A DNA stretch of 64,000 bases from the NCBI GenBank assembly GCA_040403315.1, contig JBBAKX010000003.1:62001-126000 (forward strand), given 5' to 3'. Within the stretch, counting starts at the first letter, position 1. Every line of letters begins with the position of its first letter. The stretch is from CAMCXT01 sp040403315 (GTDB lineage: Bacteria; Bacteroidota; Bacteroidia; M30B66). Below are positions 7,951 through 17,800 of this stretch, piece by piece. A program made the translations under genes and the position numbers. The notes beneath the pieces are model-generated. The model did not search any database, was not told the DNA's origin, and saw only the letters and a program-made list of their open reading frames with translations.

Positions 7951-8970
7951 ATGAAGCATCTGTTATGTTTCGCATGGCTGTTACTTTTTCAGCAGGCTGC
8001 GCAAAGTCAGAAACTAAATTACCAATTGCCCAAAGAATTTAAATCGGGCGAGGAAATCGTTGTATCAATCGCCATTCCTATCAAGGATCTCAAAGGAATT
8101 GCCAGATTTCAACAAGAGTTTCCGAAAGGTTTCGAAGTAAGTGAGTTGAAAAATGACGGCTCTATTATTTCCTTTTCCAATAGCCTCCTTCAATTTTTGT
8201 GGATTCAGCTTCCACTAAAAGATAGCCTAAGTGTTTCTTATAAGTTGCGCTGTTTGCCTGGCTTTGGAGGAAAAATAGAGGTTCCTTCGAGATTCTTCTT
8301 CCTTAATGGTTCCGTGCGTGAAGAATCGGTTTTCAATCCGATGCCGCTATCTGTTAGTGGAGAGGTCTCTAAAAAATTCCAAGCATACAAACAAGATAAG
8401 CCAACCGATGCTTCACCAGTAAAGCCTGATGCAAAATCTTCAACCATTACCTCCGATAAATCTACCCCAGTAAAGTCCTCCACAACTCAGCCGAAATCTG
8501 TAGCACCCTCAAATGAGAAGGAAGAGAAACCTTCGGCTACAGCTACAAAAAAAGAGAATGCCGCGAATTCAACTGCAGTCAAAGAAGCGCCTGTTGCGAA
8601 AAAAGAAACAGCACCTGTTCCTGATAAAATATCAACGACCCAAACGAATGCCATTCCAGTTTCCAACAAACCCAAAGTGGAAGGCGCTGCTTCTGGAGAT
8701 AAAATATCTTTTCGCATTCAACTTGCAGCTTCTTCAGAAAAGGGCAATCTAAAAGATCTGTCTAGCAAATTCGGTGTTCCAGAAAAGGATATCCGTGAGG
8801 AAACCCACAACGGTCTTTTCAAATACACCACAGGAGAATTTAACTCGCTAGCTGAGGCTCGAAAATCTATGTCGGCAAACCCCAAAATGAAGCAAGGTGC
8901 TTTTGTAGCTGGATACAACAAAGGAATTCGAATCGATCTTGAAGAAGCCATTAGAATGAGTAAGAAATAA
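7951..8970 (+). CDS. exported protein with SPOR-like C-terminal domain (paralogue 2)
   Basis: A 339-residue secreted protein. The signal peptide ends near Ala-Gln-Ser-Gln (~20). Its N-terminal beta domain (~21-135) matches paralogue 1 in plan, with Glu-Phe-Pro-Lys-Gly-Phe and Trp-Ile-Gln-Leu-Pro. The C-terminal ~85 residues again contain Phe-Arg-Ile-Gln-Leu-Ala, GLFKYTTGEF and a Gly-Ile-Arg-Ile ending, as in SPOR-like domains. Between them is a ~110-residue linker very rich in Lys, Pro, Ala, Thr and Ser, absent from paralogue 1, which could span part of the periplasm. The stop codon overlaps the start of the AI-2E permease gene (TAATG), so the two are coupled. Confidence 0.65.
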   Translation: MKHLLCFAWLLLFQQAAQSQKLNYQLPKEFKSGEEIVVSIAIPIKDLKGIARFQQEFPKGFEVSELKNDGSIISFSNSLLQFLWIQLPLKDSLSVSYKLRCLPGFGGKIEVPSRFFFLNGSVREESVFNPMPLSVSGEVSKKFQAYKQDKPTDASPVKPDAKSSTITSDKSTPVKSSTTQPKSVAPSNEKEEKPSATATKKENAANSTAVKEAPVAKKETAPVPDKISTTQTNAIPVSNKPKVEGAASGDKISFRIQLAASSEKGNLKDLSSKFGVPEKDIREETHNGLFKYTTGEFNSLAEARKSMSANPKMKQGAFVAGYNKGIRIDLEEAIRMSKK

Positions 8971-9977
8971 TGAGCATATATACTGAGCGACAACGACGAC
9001 AGCTTGTCATTATCATAACGGTGATAATGGGGGCTTTTTTGTTTTGGTTAATGCGTGATATTATTCCTGCATTTCTTGGTGCCGTTGTGATGTATGTTTT
9101 ATTTCGCCCACTTTTTGCCGTTTTTTTAATCAAGTGGAATTTCCCAAAATGGTTAGCCACTTTGTCGGTTGTAATGCTGTCGTTCTTACTATTGGTTTTA
9201 CCTTTTGTAGTTGTCGGTTTTATGATCACCGACAAGGTGAAACTGTTGCTTCAACAAACCGATTCTATCAATGCCATTTTGTATCGAGTGCAAGATTATA
9301 TCGGGTACGATTTCCATGATCCAGCAACTTTGAACAAGCTTATTCAATCGGTGCAGGGAAGCCTTTTTGGAAGCGTGAGTTCGATAATCAGTGGAGTAGG
9401 AGGGATGTTTCTTACTGTGGCTATCATGTATTTCATTCTTTGGTTCATGTGGATGAATTACAATAAATTTGAAAAGACACTTGTCAAGATTGTCCCTTTT
9501 TCTCGAATCGAGTCGGATCAATTTGCCGATGAACTGAAGAGTTCAACTTTTGGAAATGTTCTAGGTCAAGGCGCAATTTGTTTGGTGCAAGCAACTTTAC
9601 TTTCTATCGGATTTGTAATTTTTGGTTTGGAAGATCCAATCTTCTGGGGCACTATTACCTTTTTTGTTTCATTCCTTCCAGTTGTGGGTGCTCCTCTGGT
9701 TTTTGTGCCAGCAGGACTTATCGCTTTAGCCTACGGAGATTCTTATGGAGGCTATGGTATAATGATTTATGGTTTTGTATTGGTTACTAACATCGACAAT
9801 GTATTGCGACTTTTTATTTCACGCTATTTTGCGGATACACATCCTTTAATCACCATTTTGGGCGTTATAGCTGGCATTCCTGTTTTTGGCATTTTGGGAT
9901 TGGTGTTTGGTCCTTTGTTAATTTCTTGGTTTTTACTTTTAACCCGCATACTAATTAAGACTGAAACCAAGGTTTAA
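8970..9977 (+). CDS. AI-2E family transporter (PerM/YdiK-like permease)
   Basis: A 335-residue polytopic membrane protein. It has the family layout: paired N-terminal transmembrane segments, a soluble loop with Gln-rich and Asn residues (~75-145), and a C-terminal block of five or so helices with the Pro-Val-Val-Gly-Ala-Pro and Phe-Gly-Ile-Leu-Gly motifs typical of AI-2E exporters. The family includes autoinducer-2 exporters and Na+/H+ antiporters, so the substrate cannot be assigned. It is translated from an ATG that shares a base with the stop of the preceding SPOR-like gene. Confidence 0.85.
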   Translation: MSIYTERQRRQLVIIITVIMGAFLFWLMRDIIPAFLGAVVMYVLFRPLFAVFLIKWNFPKWLATLSVVMLSFLLLVLPFVVVGFMITDKVKLLLQQTDSINAILYRVQDYIGYDFHDPATLNKLIQSVQGSLFGSVSSIISGVGGMFLTVAIMYFILWFMWMNYNKFEKTLVKIVPFSRIESDQFADELKSSTFGNVLGQGAICLVQATLLSIGFVIFGLEDPIFWGTITFFVSFLPVVGAPLVFVPAGLIALAYGDSYGGYGIMIYGFVLVTNIDNVLRLFISRYFADTHPLITILGVIAGIPVFGILGLVFGPLLISWFLLLTRILIKTETKV

Positions 9978-10174
9978 TTAATTTAGTTTGTAATTTGAAT
10001 TTCAGATAATTAAGGCCAATAAATACTTTTTGTGTTTTATAATAACTGTCGTAGAATCAATAAATAGAGATGTAGAAAGTAACTATTGTCAATAGGGAAT
10101 TTGCACTAATAATGGATGACAATATTTAGCTGATTCCTGTATTTTAACTTGTAATTTTTACGAACTTGCCTCCA

Positions 10175-10555
10175 ATGATAAAGACTTTTGTAAATATCTC
10201 TCTGCTTTGTGTGGCAATTTTGAGTCTTTCAGGCTGCTACTATGATGTAGAAGACGAACTATACCCTGATAACAATGTTTCATGCGATACTATAGCAGTA
10301 AATTTTTCTGTTGTAAAGCCAATTTTTGATTCGAAATGCGTTGGCTGCCATGGCGGTGCCTCACCATTAGCAGGAATCAAATTGGATACTTACTTAGATA
10401 CCAAAGCCTATTTAGATGGCGCTGCTGCAACTTTGGTTTCTTCAGTAAAACGCGATGGAAATGCATCGAATATGCCTCAAGGCCAGCCGAAATTGGAAGC
10501 TTGCGACATAAGCAAAATATCTGCTTGGGTGGCTGCTGGATACCCCGAGAATTAA
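10175..10555 (+). CDS. lipoprotein with a c-type haem site
   Basis: A 126-residue exported protein. ATG 10175 is chosen because it starts directly on a lipoprotein signal ending Leu-Ser-Gly-Cys (Cys21); an in-frame TTG at 10166 is less likely. Covalent haem attachment motif CVGCH lies at residues 55-59, and Met100 in Asn-Met-Pro-Gln-Gly is a good candidate sixth ligand. It therefore looks like a minimal monohaem cytochrome c, facing the periplasm or the surface. It precedes a YceI protein and a DUF5777 barrel, a grouping I recall from other Bacteroidota, which suggests they act together in an undetermined redox or carrier process. Partner oxidase or dehydrogenase genes are not nearby. Confidence 0.8.
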   Translation: MIKTFVNISLLCVAILSLSGCYYDVEDELYPDNNVSCDTIAVNFSVVKPIFDSKCVGCHGGASPLAGIKLDTYLDTKAYLDGAAATLVSSVKRDGNASNMPQGQPKLEACDISKISAWVAAGYPEN

Positions 10556-10560
10556 TTTTG
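10553..10560 (+). promoter_or_regulatory. candidate -7 box for the yceI-like gene
   Basis: TAATTTTG matches TAnnTTTG in full and overlaps the stop codon of the haem lipoprotein gene. The nearest upstream TTG (10525-10527) is 25 bases away, slightly beyond the usual spacing, so this is a weak call. Confidence 0.3.
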
Positions 10561-10600
10561 GCACTGTTTTTATCTCCCATTCATAAAAATCCCTTCTCAC

Positions 10601-11158
10601 ATGAAAATCAATAAATTATTTGCTGGAATCCTCATTCTAGCCGGAGCATTTCAGGTAAATGCTCAAGACATGCATCAAACTAGAACTGCAAAAATTCAAT
10701 TCTTCTCCAAAACATCAGTTGAAAATATTGATGCAGTGAATAAGGAAGCAACATCTTTCTTGAATACAAAAACTGGAGATGTTGTTTTTGCTTCGTTAAT
10801 TAAAAGCTTCCGTTTTGAAAAAGCACTTATGGAAGAGCATTTTAACGAGAATTACATGGAAAGCACCAAATTTCCTAAATCAGATTTCAAAGGAAAAATA
10901 GCCAATCTAGCAGATGTTGATTTTTCTAAAGATGGCATGTACAAAGCAAAAGTTACAGGAAACCTTACCATGCATGGTGTAACCCAACCTGCTACTGCTG
11001 ATGCAATCATCACTGTTAAAGGCGGTAAAATCTCAGCTTCATCTAAATTCAAAGTAAAACTTGCCGATTACAAGATCGAACGTCCTGTTGTTGTAGCTGA
11101 TAAAATCTCCGATACAATTGAAATTTCAGTTGACGCGGCTTACGAGCCAAAGAAATAA
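10601..11158 (+). CDS. YceI family exported protein
   Basis: A 185-residue protein with a signal peptide ending Val-Asn-Ala-Gln (~22). The body fits the YceI lipocalin-like fold. It has the early Lys-Ile-Gln-Phe-Phe-Ser-Lys-Thr strand, a middle Lys-Phe-Pro-Lys-Ser-Asp-Phe-Lys-Gly-Lys segment, and the family hallmark Gly-Asn-Leu-Thr-Met-His-Gly-Val-Thr near residue 123. YceI proteins bind long isoprenoids such as polyprenyl chains in the periplasm. It sits between a haem-c lipoprotein and a DUF5777 barrel and ends at a terminator-like hairpin. Confidence 0.88.
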   Translation: MKINKLFAGILILAGAFQVNAQDMHQTRTAKIQFFSKTSVENIDAVNKEATSFLNTKTGDVVFASLIKSFRFEKALMEEHFNENYMESTKFPKSDFKGKIANLADVDFSKDGMYKAKVTGNLTMHGVTQPATADAIITVKGGKISASSKFKVKLADYKIERPVVVADKISDTIEISVDAAYEPKK

Positions 11159-11174
11159 CCTACAATTATCATTC

Positions 11175-11204
11175 AAGGCCGGAGTTTTTCCGGCCTTTAT
11201 TTTT
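11175..11204 (+). terminator. intrinsic terminator or attenuator before the DUF5777 gene
   Basis: An 8-bp GC-rich stem (11175-11182 with 11190-11197), 7-base loop, then TATTTTT. The ATG of the DUF5777 gene begins 5 nt after the T run. The T run itself reads TATTTTTG (11198-11205), which also matches the -7 promoter box, although no TTG lies at the right distance upstream. Confidence 0.7.
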
Positions 11205-11209
11205 GCCCT

Positions 11210-12109
11210 ATGCTAAGCCAATCTAGATTTCTTTTGCTTTCTATTTTACTGTTAACATCAGCCGCATTTGCACAACCGGTTGATGATGAAATGGCTAAGC
11301 TCCTCGAAGCTTCATTGGCAGAGCAAGAAACGCCTGAATACGCAGCAGCAACCTTCAAAACTACCCGTTTGGTGAATGGGCACACCAACGAACAAGTGGC
11401 CGCAGGTGTTTTGGATTTTCGAATTTCTCACCGATTCGGTGCCTTTAATACAGGAGCTTACAACTTTTTCGGACTCGATGTGGCATCCATGCGAATGGCG
11501 CTCGAATACGGATTAACGCCTTGGCTTACAATTGGCGGAGGAAGAAGTACTTACGAAAAAACTTATGATGGATTCGCAAAGTTTCGCTTATTGCGCCAAA
11601 GCTCAGGTAAAAAAGTGATGCCTTTTTCACTTAATTATTTCTCATCATGGGCAGTGAAAACGCTCAAATTTTCAAATCCTGACCTCAAAAATTATTACAC
11701 ATCAAACTTCTATTTCACCAATCAAATCATAATTGCTCGAAAATTCTCCGATAGCTTTTCGTTCATGCTTGCACCAACAGTTGTGCACAGGAATTTGGTT
11801 GCCTCGGTTAATGATGACAATGACCTAATCTCTTTGGGTGTTGGTGGTCGATTGAAGCTAACCCGCCGCATGAGCATTAATGCAGAGTATTATTACCAAT
11901 TTAACAAGCCCGAAGGCTCAGTTAATAGTTTATCGATAGGGTTTGATATTGAAACCGGCGGACACGTATTTCAGATTTCTTTCACCAACTCACCAGCAAT
12001 GATTGAACGCGCTTTCATTAACGAAACAACTGGTCGTTGGGACAAAGGCGATATCATCGGAGGTTTCTGTATCTCCAGAAATTTCACACTTTTCGATCCT
12101 CGCAAATAA
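11210..12109 (+). CDS. DUF5777 family outer-membrane beta-barrel protein
   Basis: A 299-residue protein with a signal peptide ending Ala-Phe-Ala-Gln (~21). After a short acidic stretch it carries the family pattern: Thr-Phe-Lys-Thr-Thr-Arg-Leu-Val-Asn-Gly-His, then Asp-Phe-Arg-Ile-Ser-His-Arg-Phe-Gly, then repeated amphipathic strands. The last residues contain Gly-Gly-Phe-Cys-Ile-Ser-Arg-Asn-Phe. This fits DUF5777, predicted to form an outer-membrane barrel of unknown function. It follows the haem lipoprotein and YceI genes in the same direction. Its 3' end is only 5 bp from the end of the convergent AAA ATPase gene. Confidence 0.82.
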   Translation: MLSQSRFLLLSILLLTSAAFAQPVDDEMAKLLEASLAEQETPEYAAATFKTTRLVNGHTNEQVAAGVLDFRISHRFGAFNTGAYNFFGLDVASMRMALEYGLTPWLTIGGGRSTYEKTYDGFAKFRLLRQSSGKKVMPFSLNYFSSWAVKTLKFSNPDLKNYYTSNFYFTNQIIIARKFSDSFSFMLAPTVVHRNLVASVNDDNDLISLGVGGRLKLTRRMSINAEYYYQFNKPEGSVNSLSIGFDIETGGHVFQISFTNSPAMIERAFINETTGRWDKGDIIGGFCISRNFTLFDPRK

Positions 12110-12114
12110 TAGTC

Positions 12115-13617
12115 TTAGTTTAAATTGTAGTCCTCTTCATCTGCATCGAAGTCTTCATCGCTGAATACGCTCGACATAAGATCTTTAAACAATACGTTAC
12201 TATCTAGCGCCATTCGATTGATCAACGAAAAGGATGCTAAACCGTAAAGTGTAAATTCCATCAACAACAACTTCTCATCTTCGTTTGCTTCCTTGTGGAA
12301 TTGCTTCACAAGTGCCTCCAATCCTTCAACCAACAACAATTTCTCTCTCCAACCCGCATTTGGTTCATCTAGAAGAAGATCAACCTCATTGTTTTGGTTA
12401 AACCAGAGAATTACTTGTTCGTACGGGTTTTTCTCTTTTGCACGTTTGATGCGCTCAGGATCGGGAAAGTAATTTACAAATTGAGTGCGTATTGCCTTCG
12501 AAATGAGGAATTTCGCCACATTAACCGGGCCTTCTTGCTCGCCTTCATAAACCAACTCGATTTTACCGTTGATGGCAGGAATGGTTCCCCACAAGTCGCT
12601 CACGCGTGCAATCGTTTTCTTTTCGCCATTGATCAATGCTCTGCGTTCTGCAGTGCTCACCAAATTCTCGAATGCCGAAATGCTCAATCGTGCAGAAACC
12701 CCACTTTTAGGATCCACAAAATCTGAACTTCTTGCCTCGAATCCAATTTGTTCCACTAAATCGCGAAGCATTTCCGGAACTTCAACCAAATCGGTTTGTT
12801 CTTTTGGCAAATTAGCCTCTTGCGCGGTGATGGTTTTTGCAATCTTGATGCTTTTCGGGTAGTGCGTTACGATTTGACTTTCGATCCTGTCTTTCAACGG
12901 AGTCACAATCGAACCTCTATTGGTGTAATCTTCTGGGTTTGCTGTGAAGATAAAGCGAATGTCGAGTGCCAAGCGCATTCTGAATCCTCTGATCTGAATA
13001 TCGCCTTCCTGTAAGATATTGAACAACGCAACTTGAATTCTGGCTTGAAGATCCGGCAACTCGTTGATCACGAAAATGCATCTGTTCGATCTTGGAATCA
13101 ATCCGAAGTGAATTGCGCGTTCGTCGGAATAAGATATTTTAAGGTTTGCAGCTTTGATCGGATCAATATCGCCAATCAAATCGGCTACTGTAACATCAGG
13201 TGTGGCAAGCTTTTCAACGAAACGATCATCCCGATGCATCCAGAAAATTTCGGTTTGGTCGCCATGAATTGAAATGTACTCTTTTGCCGAATTGGTGAGT
13301 GGCTGCAATGGATCTTCATTGATTTCTGAACCCTTCAAAACAGGAATATACTCATCCAACAGCGATGTCATTTGGCGCGCAATTCTCGTTTTTGCCTGTC
13401 CGCGCAACCCCAATAAATTGATGTTGTGCCCCGAAAGTATTGCCCGTTGAATATCTGGCATCACCGTTTTTTCGTAGCCCAAAATCCCCGGAAACGGGTT
13501 ACGGTTGTTGCGGATGGCATCGATCAAGTTTTCGCGCAATTCGGAACTAATTGATCTGCTTTTGTAACCACTGGCTTTTAATTCGCCAAGGGTTTTCATT
13601 TTGAGGAGTTCGTTCAT
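12115..13617 (-). CDS. MoxR/Mg-chelatase-like AAA+ ATPase
   Basis: A 500-residue AAA+ ATPase. Walker A is GLRGQAKT (70-77). Walker B reads Phe-Val-Ile-Asn-Glu-Leu-Pro-Asp, with Asn where Asp is usual but the catalytic Glu present. Sensor 1 lies in FTANPEDYTNRG. The C-terminal ~180 residues are helical and end in a very acidic tail. Such ATPases work with VWA-domain proteins as a chaperone-like pair that remodels or inserts metal into client proteins. The VWA partner is immediately upstream (6-bp gap), so they form one operon. The client is unknown because no further genes belong to the unit. Confidence 0.83.
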   Translation of the reverse strand: MNELLKMKTLGELKASGYKSRSISSELRENLIDAIRNNRNPFPGILGYEKTVMPDIQRAILSGHNINLLGLRGQAKTRIARQMTSLLDEYIPVLKGSEINEDPLQPLTNSAKEYISIHGDQTEIFWMHRDDRFVEKLATPDVTVADLIGDIDPIKAANLKISYSDERAIHFGLIPRSNRCIFVINELPDLQARIQVALFNILQEGDIQIRGFRMRLALDIRFIFTANPEDYTNRGSIVTPLKDRIESQIVTHYPKSIKIAKTITAQEANLPKEQTDLVEVPEMLRDLVEQIGFEARSSDFVDPKSGVSARLSISAFENLVSTAERRALINGEKKTIARVSDLWGTIPAINGKIELVYEGEQEGPVNVAKFLISKAIRTQFVNYFPDPERIKRAKEKNPYEQVILWFNQNNEVDLLLDEPNAGWREKLLLVEGLEALVKQFHKEANEDEKLLLMEFTLYGLASFSLINRMALDSNVLFKDLMSSVFSDEDFDADEEDYNLN

Positions 13618-13623
13618 CAGAAC

Positions 13624-14712
13624 TTAAAGTTTTTTATTTCGGTTACGTTCAAAGTCGGCAAAAACAAGATCTCCTAGGCCTTTTAACCCTGTGAAGAATG
13701 CCTTACCTCCATTTGCTTCCGTGAATTCATTTACAAAATCCTGCAACCAGGAATCAGTGGCCACCATAAATGTGGTTACTGGAATTTTTAGTTTTTTACA
13801 CTGCACTGCGAGTGCGAGTGTGCGGTTCACAATCTTACGATCGAGTCCGTTCGAGTTTTTATAGTACGAATCACCAACTTTCAAACAGGTAGGTTTGCCA
13901 TCGGTGATCATGAAAATCTGCTTGTTCTGATTTTTTCTTCTGCGCAACAAATCCATCGAGAGCTCCAAACCTGCAACTGTGTTAGTGTGGAAGGGACCAA
14001 CCTGTAAATACGGAATATCTTTTACCTCAATTTGCCAAGCATCATTTCCAAATACGATCACATCGAGTGTGTCTTTTGGATACTTAATTCTGATCAGTTC
14101 TGCCAGAGCCAAGGCAACACGTTTTGCAGGAGTGATTCGGTCTTCACCGTAAAGAATCATCGAGTGTGAAATATCGATCATCAAAACAGTGGATGTTTGC
14201 GTTTTGTATTCACGCTCCATCACTTCCAAGTCTTTCTCTTCGAGGATTAAATCTCCGATGCCATGGTTCACTTGTGCGTTTCTGATCGAATCGGTTAACG
14301 AAATGCTCTCGGCAGGATCGCCAAATTCGTAGGCTCTGCGGCCTGTTCCGGATTCGTCGCCGTTGCCACTGTAACGCGTCGACCTTTGACCTTCCTTGCC
14401 CTTTTTTAACTTTCCGAAAATCTGATCGAGTGCTCCACGGCGAATTTCACCTTCCGTTTTGGGTGTCATCTGCAAGTTTCCTGGCTCATCTTCTTTGAGA
14501 TAACCTTTGCGCTTGAGGTCTTCCACAAAATCACCCATTCCATAATCGTCGTCGGTGAGTTTGTGTTGACGATCGATCTCGTTCATCCAACTTAATGCTT
14601 CGCCTACATCACCGGAGGTATGTAAGAGAATTTCCTTGAATAGATCAAACAGCCGTGTAAACGGATCTTGTTCATCATCAGGATCATACCGGGCAAATCG
14701 AAATCCTTCCAT
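13624..14712 (-). CDS. VWA-domain protein, partner of the AAA+ ATPase
   Basis: A 362-residue cytoplasmic protein (no signal peptide). The first ~170 residues are charged and contain a Gly/Ser/Thr-rich stretch near 115-125. A von Willebrand factor A domain follows: MIDAS motif DISHS (180-184), the conserved Thr in the His-Thr-Asn-Thr region near residue 240, and a second metal-site region around Ile-Thr-Asp-Gly-Lys-Pro-Thr. It resembles the integrin-like subunits that pair with MoxR/chelatase-type ATPases. It is the first gene of the two-gene operon. No convincing promoter box is seen in the 135 bp upstream, which also holds the terminator of the protease gene. Confidence 0.83.
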   Translation of the reverse strand: MEGFRFARYDPDDEQDPFTRLFDLFKEILLHTSGDVGEALSWMNEIDRQHKLTDDDYGMGDFVEDLKRKGYLKEDEPGNLQMTPKTEGEIRRGALDQIFGKLKKGKEGQRSTRYSGNGDESGTGRRAYEFGDPAESISLTDSIRNAQVNHGIGDLILEEKDLEVMEREYKTQTSTVLMIDISHSMILYGEDRITPAKRVALALAELIRIKYPKDTLDVIVFGNDAWQIEVKDIPYLQVGPFHTNTVAGLELSMDLLRRRKNQNKQIFMITDGKPTCLKVGDSYYKNSNGLDRKIVNRTLALAVQCKKLKIPVTTFMVATDSWLQDFVNEFTEANGGKAFFTGLKGLGDLVFADFERNRNKKL

Positions 14713-14793
14713 CGTTCAGTAAGATATAGAACAATTGCGGGTTCGTAAGGTTCGATTTTTCTTAGAACGTGAAATAATCGTGAAGCCAAAATG

Positions 14794-14831
14794 AAAAATC
14801 CCGCAACCATCAAAAGACGATTGCAGGATTT
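14794..14831 (-). terminator. terminator after the subtilase gene
   Basis: On the minus strand an 11-bp stem with one G-T pair (14821-14831 with 14796-14806), 14-base loop, followed by a run of T (plus-strand A at 14794-14798). It lies 17 bp after the stop codon of the subtilase gene and before the VWA gene, so it separates the two units. Confidence 0.7.
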
Positions 14832-14847
14832 AATTTTTGATGACATT

Positions 14848-17800
14848 TTATCGAATCACTTGAATCTTTTCTGTCCAATGTTGGCTTTCTGACTCAACTT
14901 TCAAAAAGTAGGTGCCATTGGCTAGATGACTCACCTGAATTTGGTTCGAGTTGTTTGTTTGTGCTACCAACCGACCGCTTAGATCAACAATAAATAGTCG
15001 ATCTGCTGCTGCCTGATCTGGAATTCTCACCTGAAGAAATTCTTGGGCTGGATTCGGATAAACTTGCAATTGATCATCTTGATTCAGCACAGAAACGGTT
15101 GTTCCAACTTCAATCACAATGCTTAAACTATCAGAACAATCACTATTTGACGCGTAACATATCACGCTGTAAGTTCCAGCTTCGGTGAATGTGTGGGTTG
15201 GATTTTCTAGGTTTGAAGTATTTCCATCCCCAAAGTTCCAGAGGTAATCTGTTGCACCTTCAGTAACAATGGTAAAATCCACCATTGCATCAGGTAACAT
15301 TAGAATTTCTGCTGAAGCTGCAATTTCAACAAATACAATTGGGTCGGTGTTTTCGATCGTGAAGTCGACCGTTGATGACGTTCCATCGAAGAAATCAAAG
15401 CCCAATGTGTAATCTCCAGCAGGCATTCCTGCATAGTTGAAGCTGCTCTCAATAATATCTTGCCCTGTGAGTTCAACACCATCCGAATTAAACAGCAACA
15501 GTTGTGCTGTGCCTGGTTGCAACACATTCAATTGCAAAGTCCCATCGTTTTCTGCGCAGCTTTCGGCTGTAACTTCCAATGAAATCTGCATTTGATTGAG
15601 GTTCCAATTGGCTTGAGCATTGGCTGCCGATTCTTCAATTTCTGCCAACGAATTGCCTCCCAAAATGGCGAAGGCATAAATGGCAGAATCGCCTGGTGCG
15701 ATGGTTTCTCCCCAAGTACCTATGAACGCAGCCACATCTCCAACGTTGCTGTTATTTCTGGTTGCATTTCCTGAAAGCACATTGAATTTCTCTTGGTTCG
15801 TGAATCCATCATACAACTGAATACTTCCGCCAGTTCCGTCGCTGTTGAAGCAATAAGCGCTACCATCTTGCCAGCTGAGGAGTTTCACTGCCATATATCG
15901 GTTGGTTTGAGACGCATCATAGGCATAAACCATTTTACGAATCGGATCCCAAGTACACACATTCGATGCAGCATTTTGGATGTCCCAATCGGTGAAAATG
16001 CCACCGAAAACATCTGAAGCTACTGCATTTCCTGTGTTTTTTACTATGTATTCCATCACCACATGGTTCGAAAGTTCACCTTCGGTAGATGCATAAGCAC
16101 GCTGCCGAATTGAAAGTGGTTGCGCACCCGCAGCATTGGTGCTAAACTTCGATACAATTTCTTTGTCGCCCGCGGAAGGATTTTCGATTTCTCGAACTGC
16201 ATCGATCCGCGTGAAGTTATTGTCGTAGCCTGGAATCACTTCTGCATACACGTTGTCTGCAACTAGTCCGTCGCTGCCCAACATAAATCCCGAAGCATAC
16301 ATCTGACTGCCACTGTTGTTGAGCGAAACGCCCAATCCATCTGTAGCGTAATCGGCGTTATAACCGATACTTCCACGCGAGGTAACTGTGGTATGTAAGT
16401 TGTTGATTGCAAGATCCATGTAATCTTTGTTCACCCGAACGCTGATGTATTCGAATGCTGAGTAATTGGTTGCTGGATCGGTGTAGGTAAGTTTGAAAAT
16501 CACATCTTCATTGATGGATGCGCTGTTCAGAACAACAATTTCGAATGGTGAAGCAGTGTTGCTTACCGATTGAAGGGTGTTGATTACGCCAGCATTGTGG
16601 CCTCCTTGAAGGATCTGTATGTTTGGATTTTCGGTGCTGATTTGAACAGCAAGTGCGTTTGTCGGACTAAGATAATTGAAGAAATCGCCCACCACTTCCA
16701 TCGTATCGCCTGCCACAATGAAATAACTTCCATTGCTACTAAACTGATAGTTTTGGAAGCGTACAGATGGGATTTCCGGATCATTCAGCGCACGAAGAGT
16801 ATTCAATCGGCCTGAACCTAACAGATGGTAACGGTTTTCATTCCCCGGAAGGGTATAGATTGATGTATCGGATGTAACGCGCAAACGTTCAGCGATTTGC
16901 TGAGCAGTATAGGATGGGAAATGGCTTTTCACTAGAGCCGCAGCGCCGGCCACAAGTGGGGCAGAGAAGGACGTTCCAGAACTGATGTCGTATCCATTAA
17001 ATGGCGAGCATGAAAGAAGCAATTCTCCTGGAGCAACAATATCGAGCATCGGACCATAAGTAGAAAGCGACCAAGCCAAATCGGTTGATCCCGTTGCGCC
17101 AACGCTCATCACGCCTTCGTATGATGCTGGATAATAGTTCTCGTTAATCCCAGAATTACCAGCTGCAGCAATGATCAGTGCATCATTGTTGGTGATGGCA
17201 TACTGAATAACTTCTTCAGCGAATGGACTTGGGAAGGTGCTTCCCCAGCTAGCGTTGATGATTTTACAACCAAGATCACTTAAATATACTATGCCTTCAT
17301 AGCCAAAATTAAATCCGTTGGCATCGTCGATTCTCACAGGTACAAATTTGCAGCGGTAAGCATTTCCTGAGATTCCGATTCCATTGTTGGTGGTTGCGGA
17401 ACTCATTCCGGTAGTGAACATTCCATGCGGCGACAATGTGGCCGTTGGATCGTTGGTGTTTGAAACAGTATTCCAACCTCGATAATCGTCGATATAACCG
17501 TTGTTGTCGTCGTCGATTCCATTGATAGGATCGGCAATGTTGAAGCGAACGTTTCCAAGATCTTGGTGGTCGAACTGAATACCTGCATCGGTAATTCCGA
17601 TATAAACACTTGAATCGCCTTCTTCAATATCGAAGGCTTCGAATGTTTTAATTAAAGCATGATGATATTGCTGACTAATTTGTGGATCGTTAGGCGTGAA
17701 CATCGGTTTGTGCACGTAGCGCGGCTGAACCCATTCGAACAATCCGGTTTTATTAAGAAGCATAGCCACTTCACGAAAGTCCTTGTCGGACTGGTATTTC

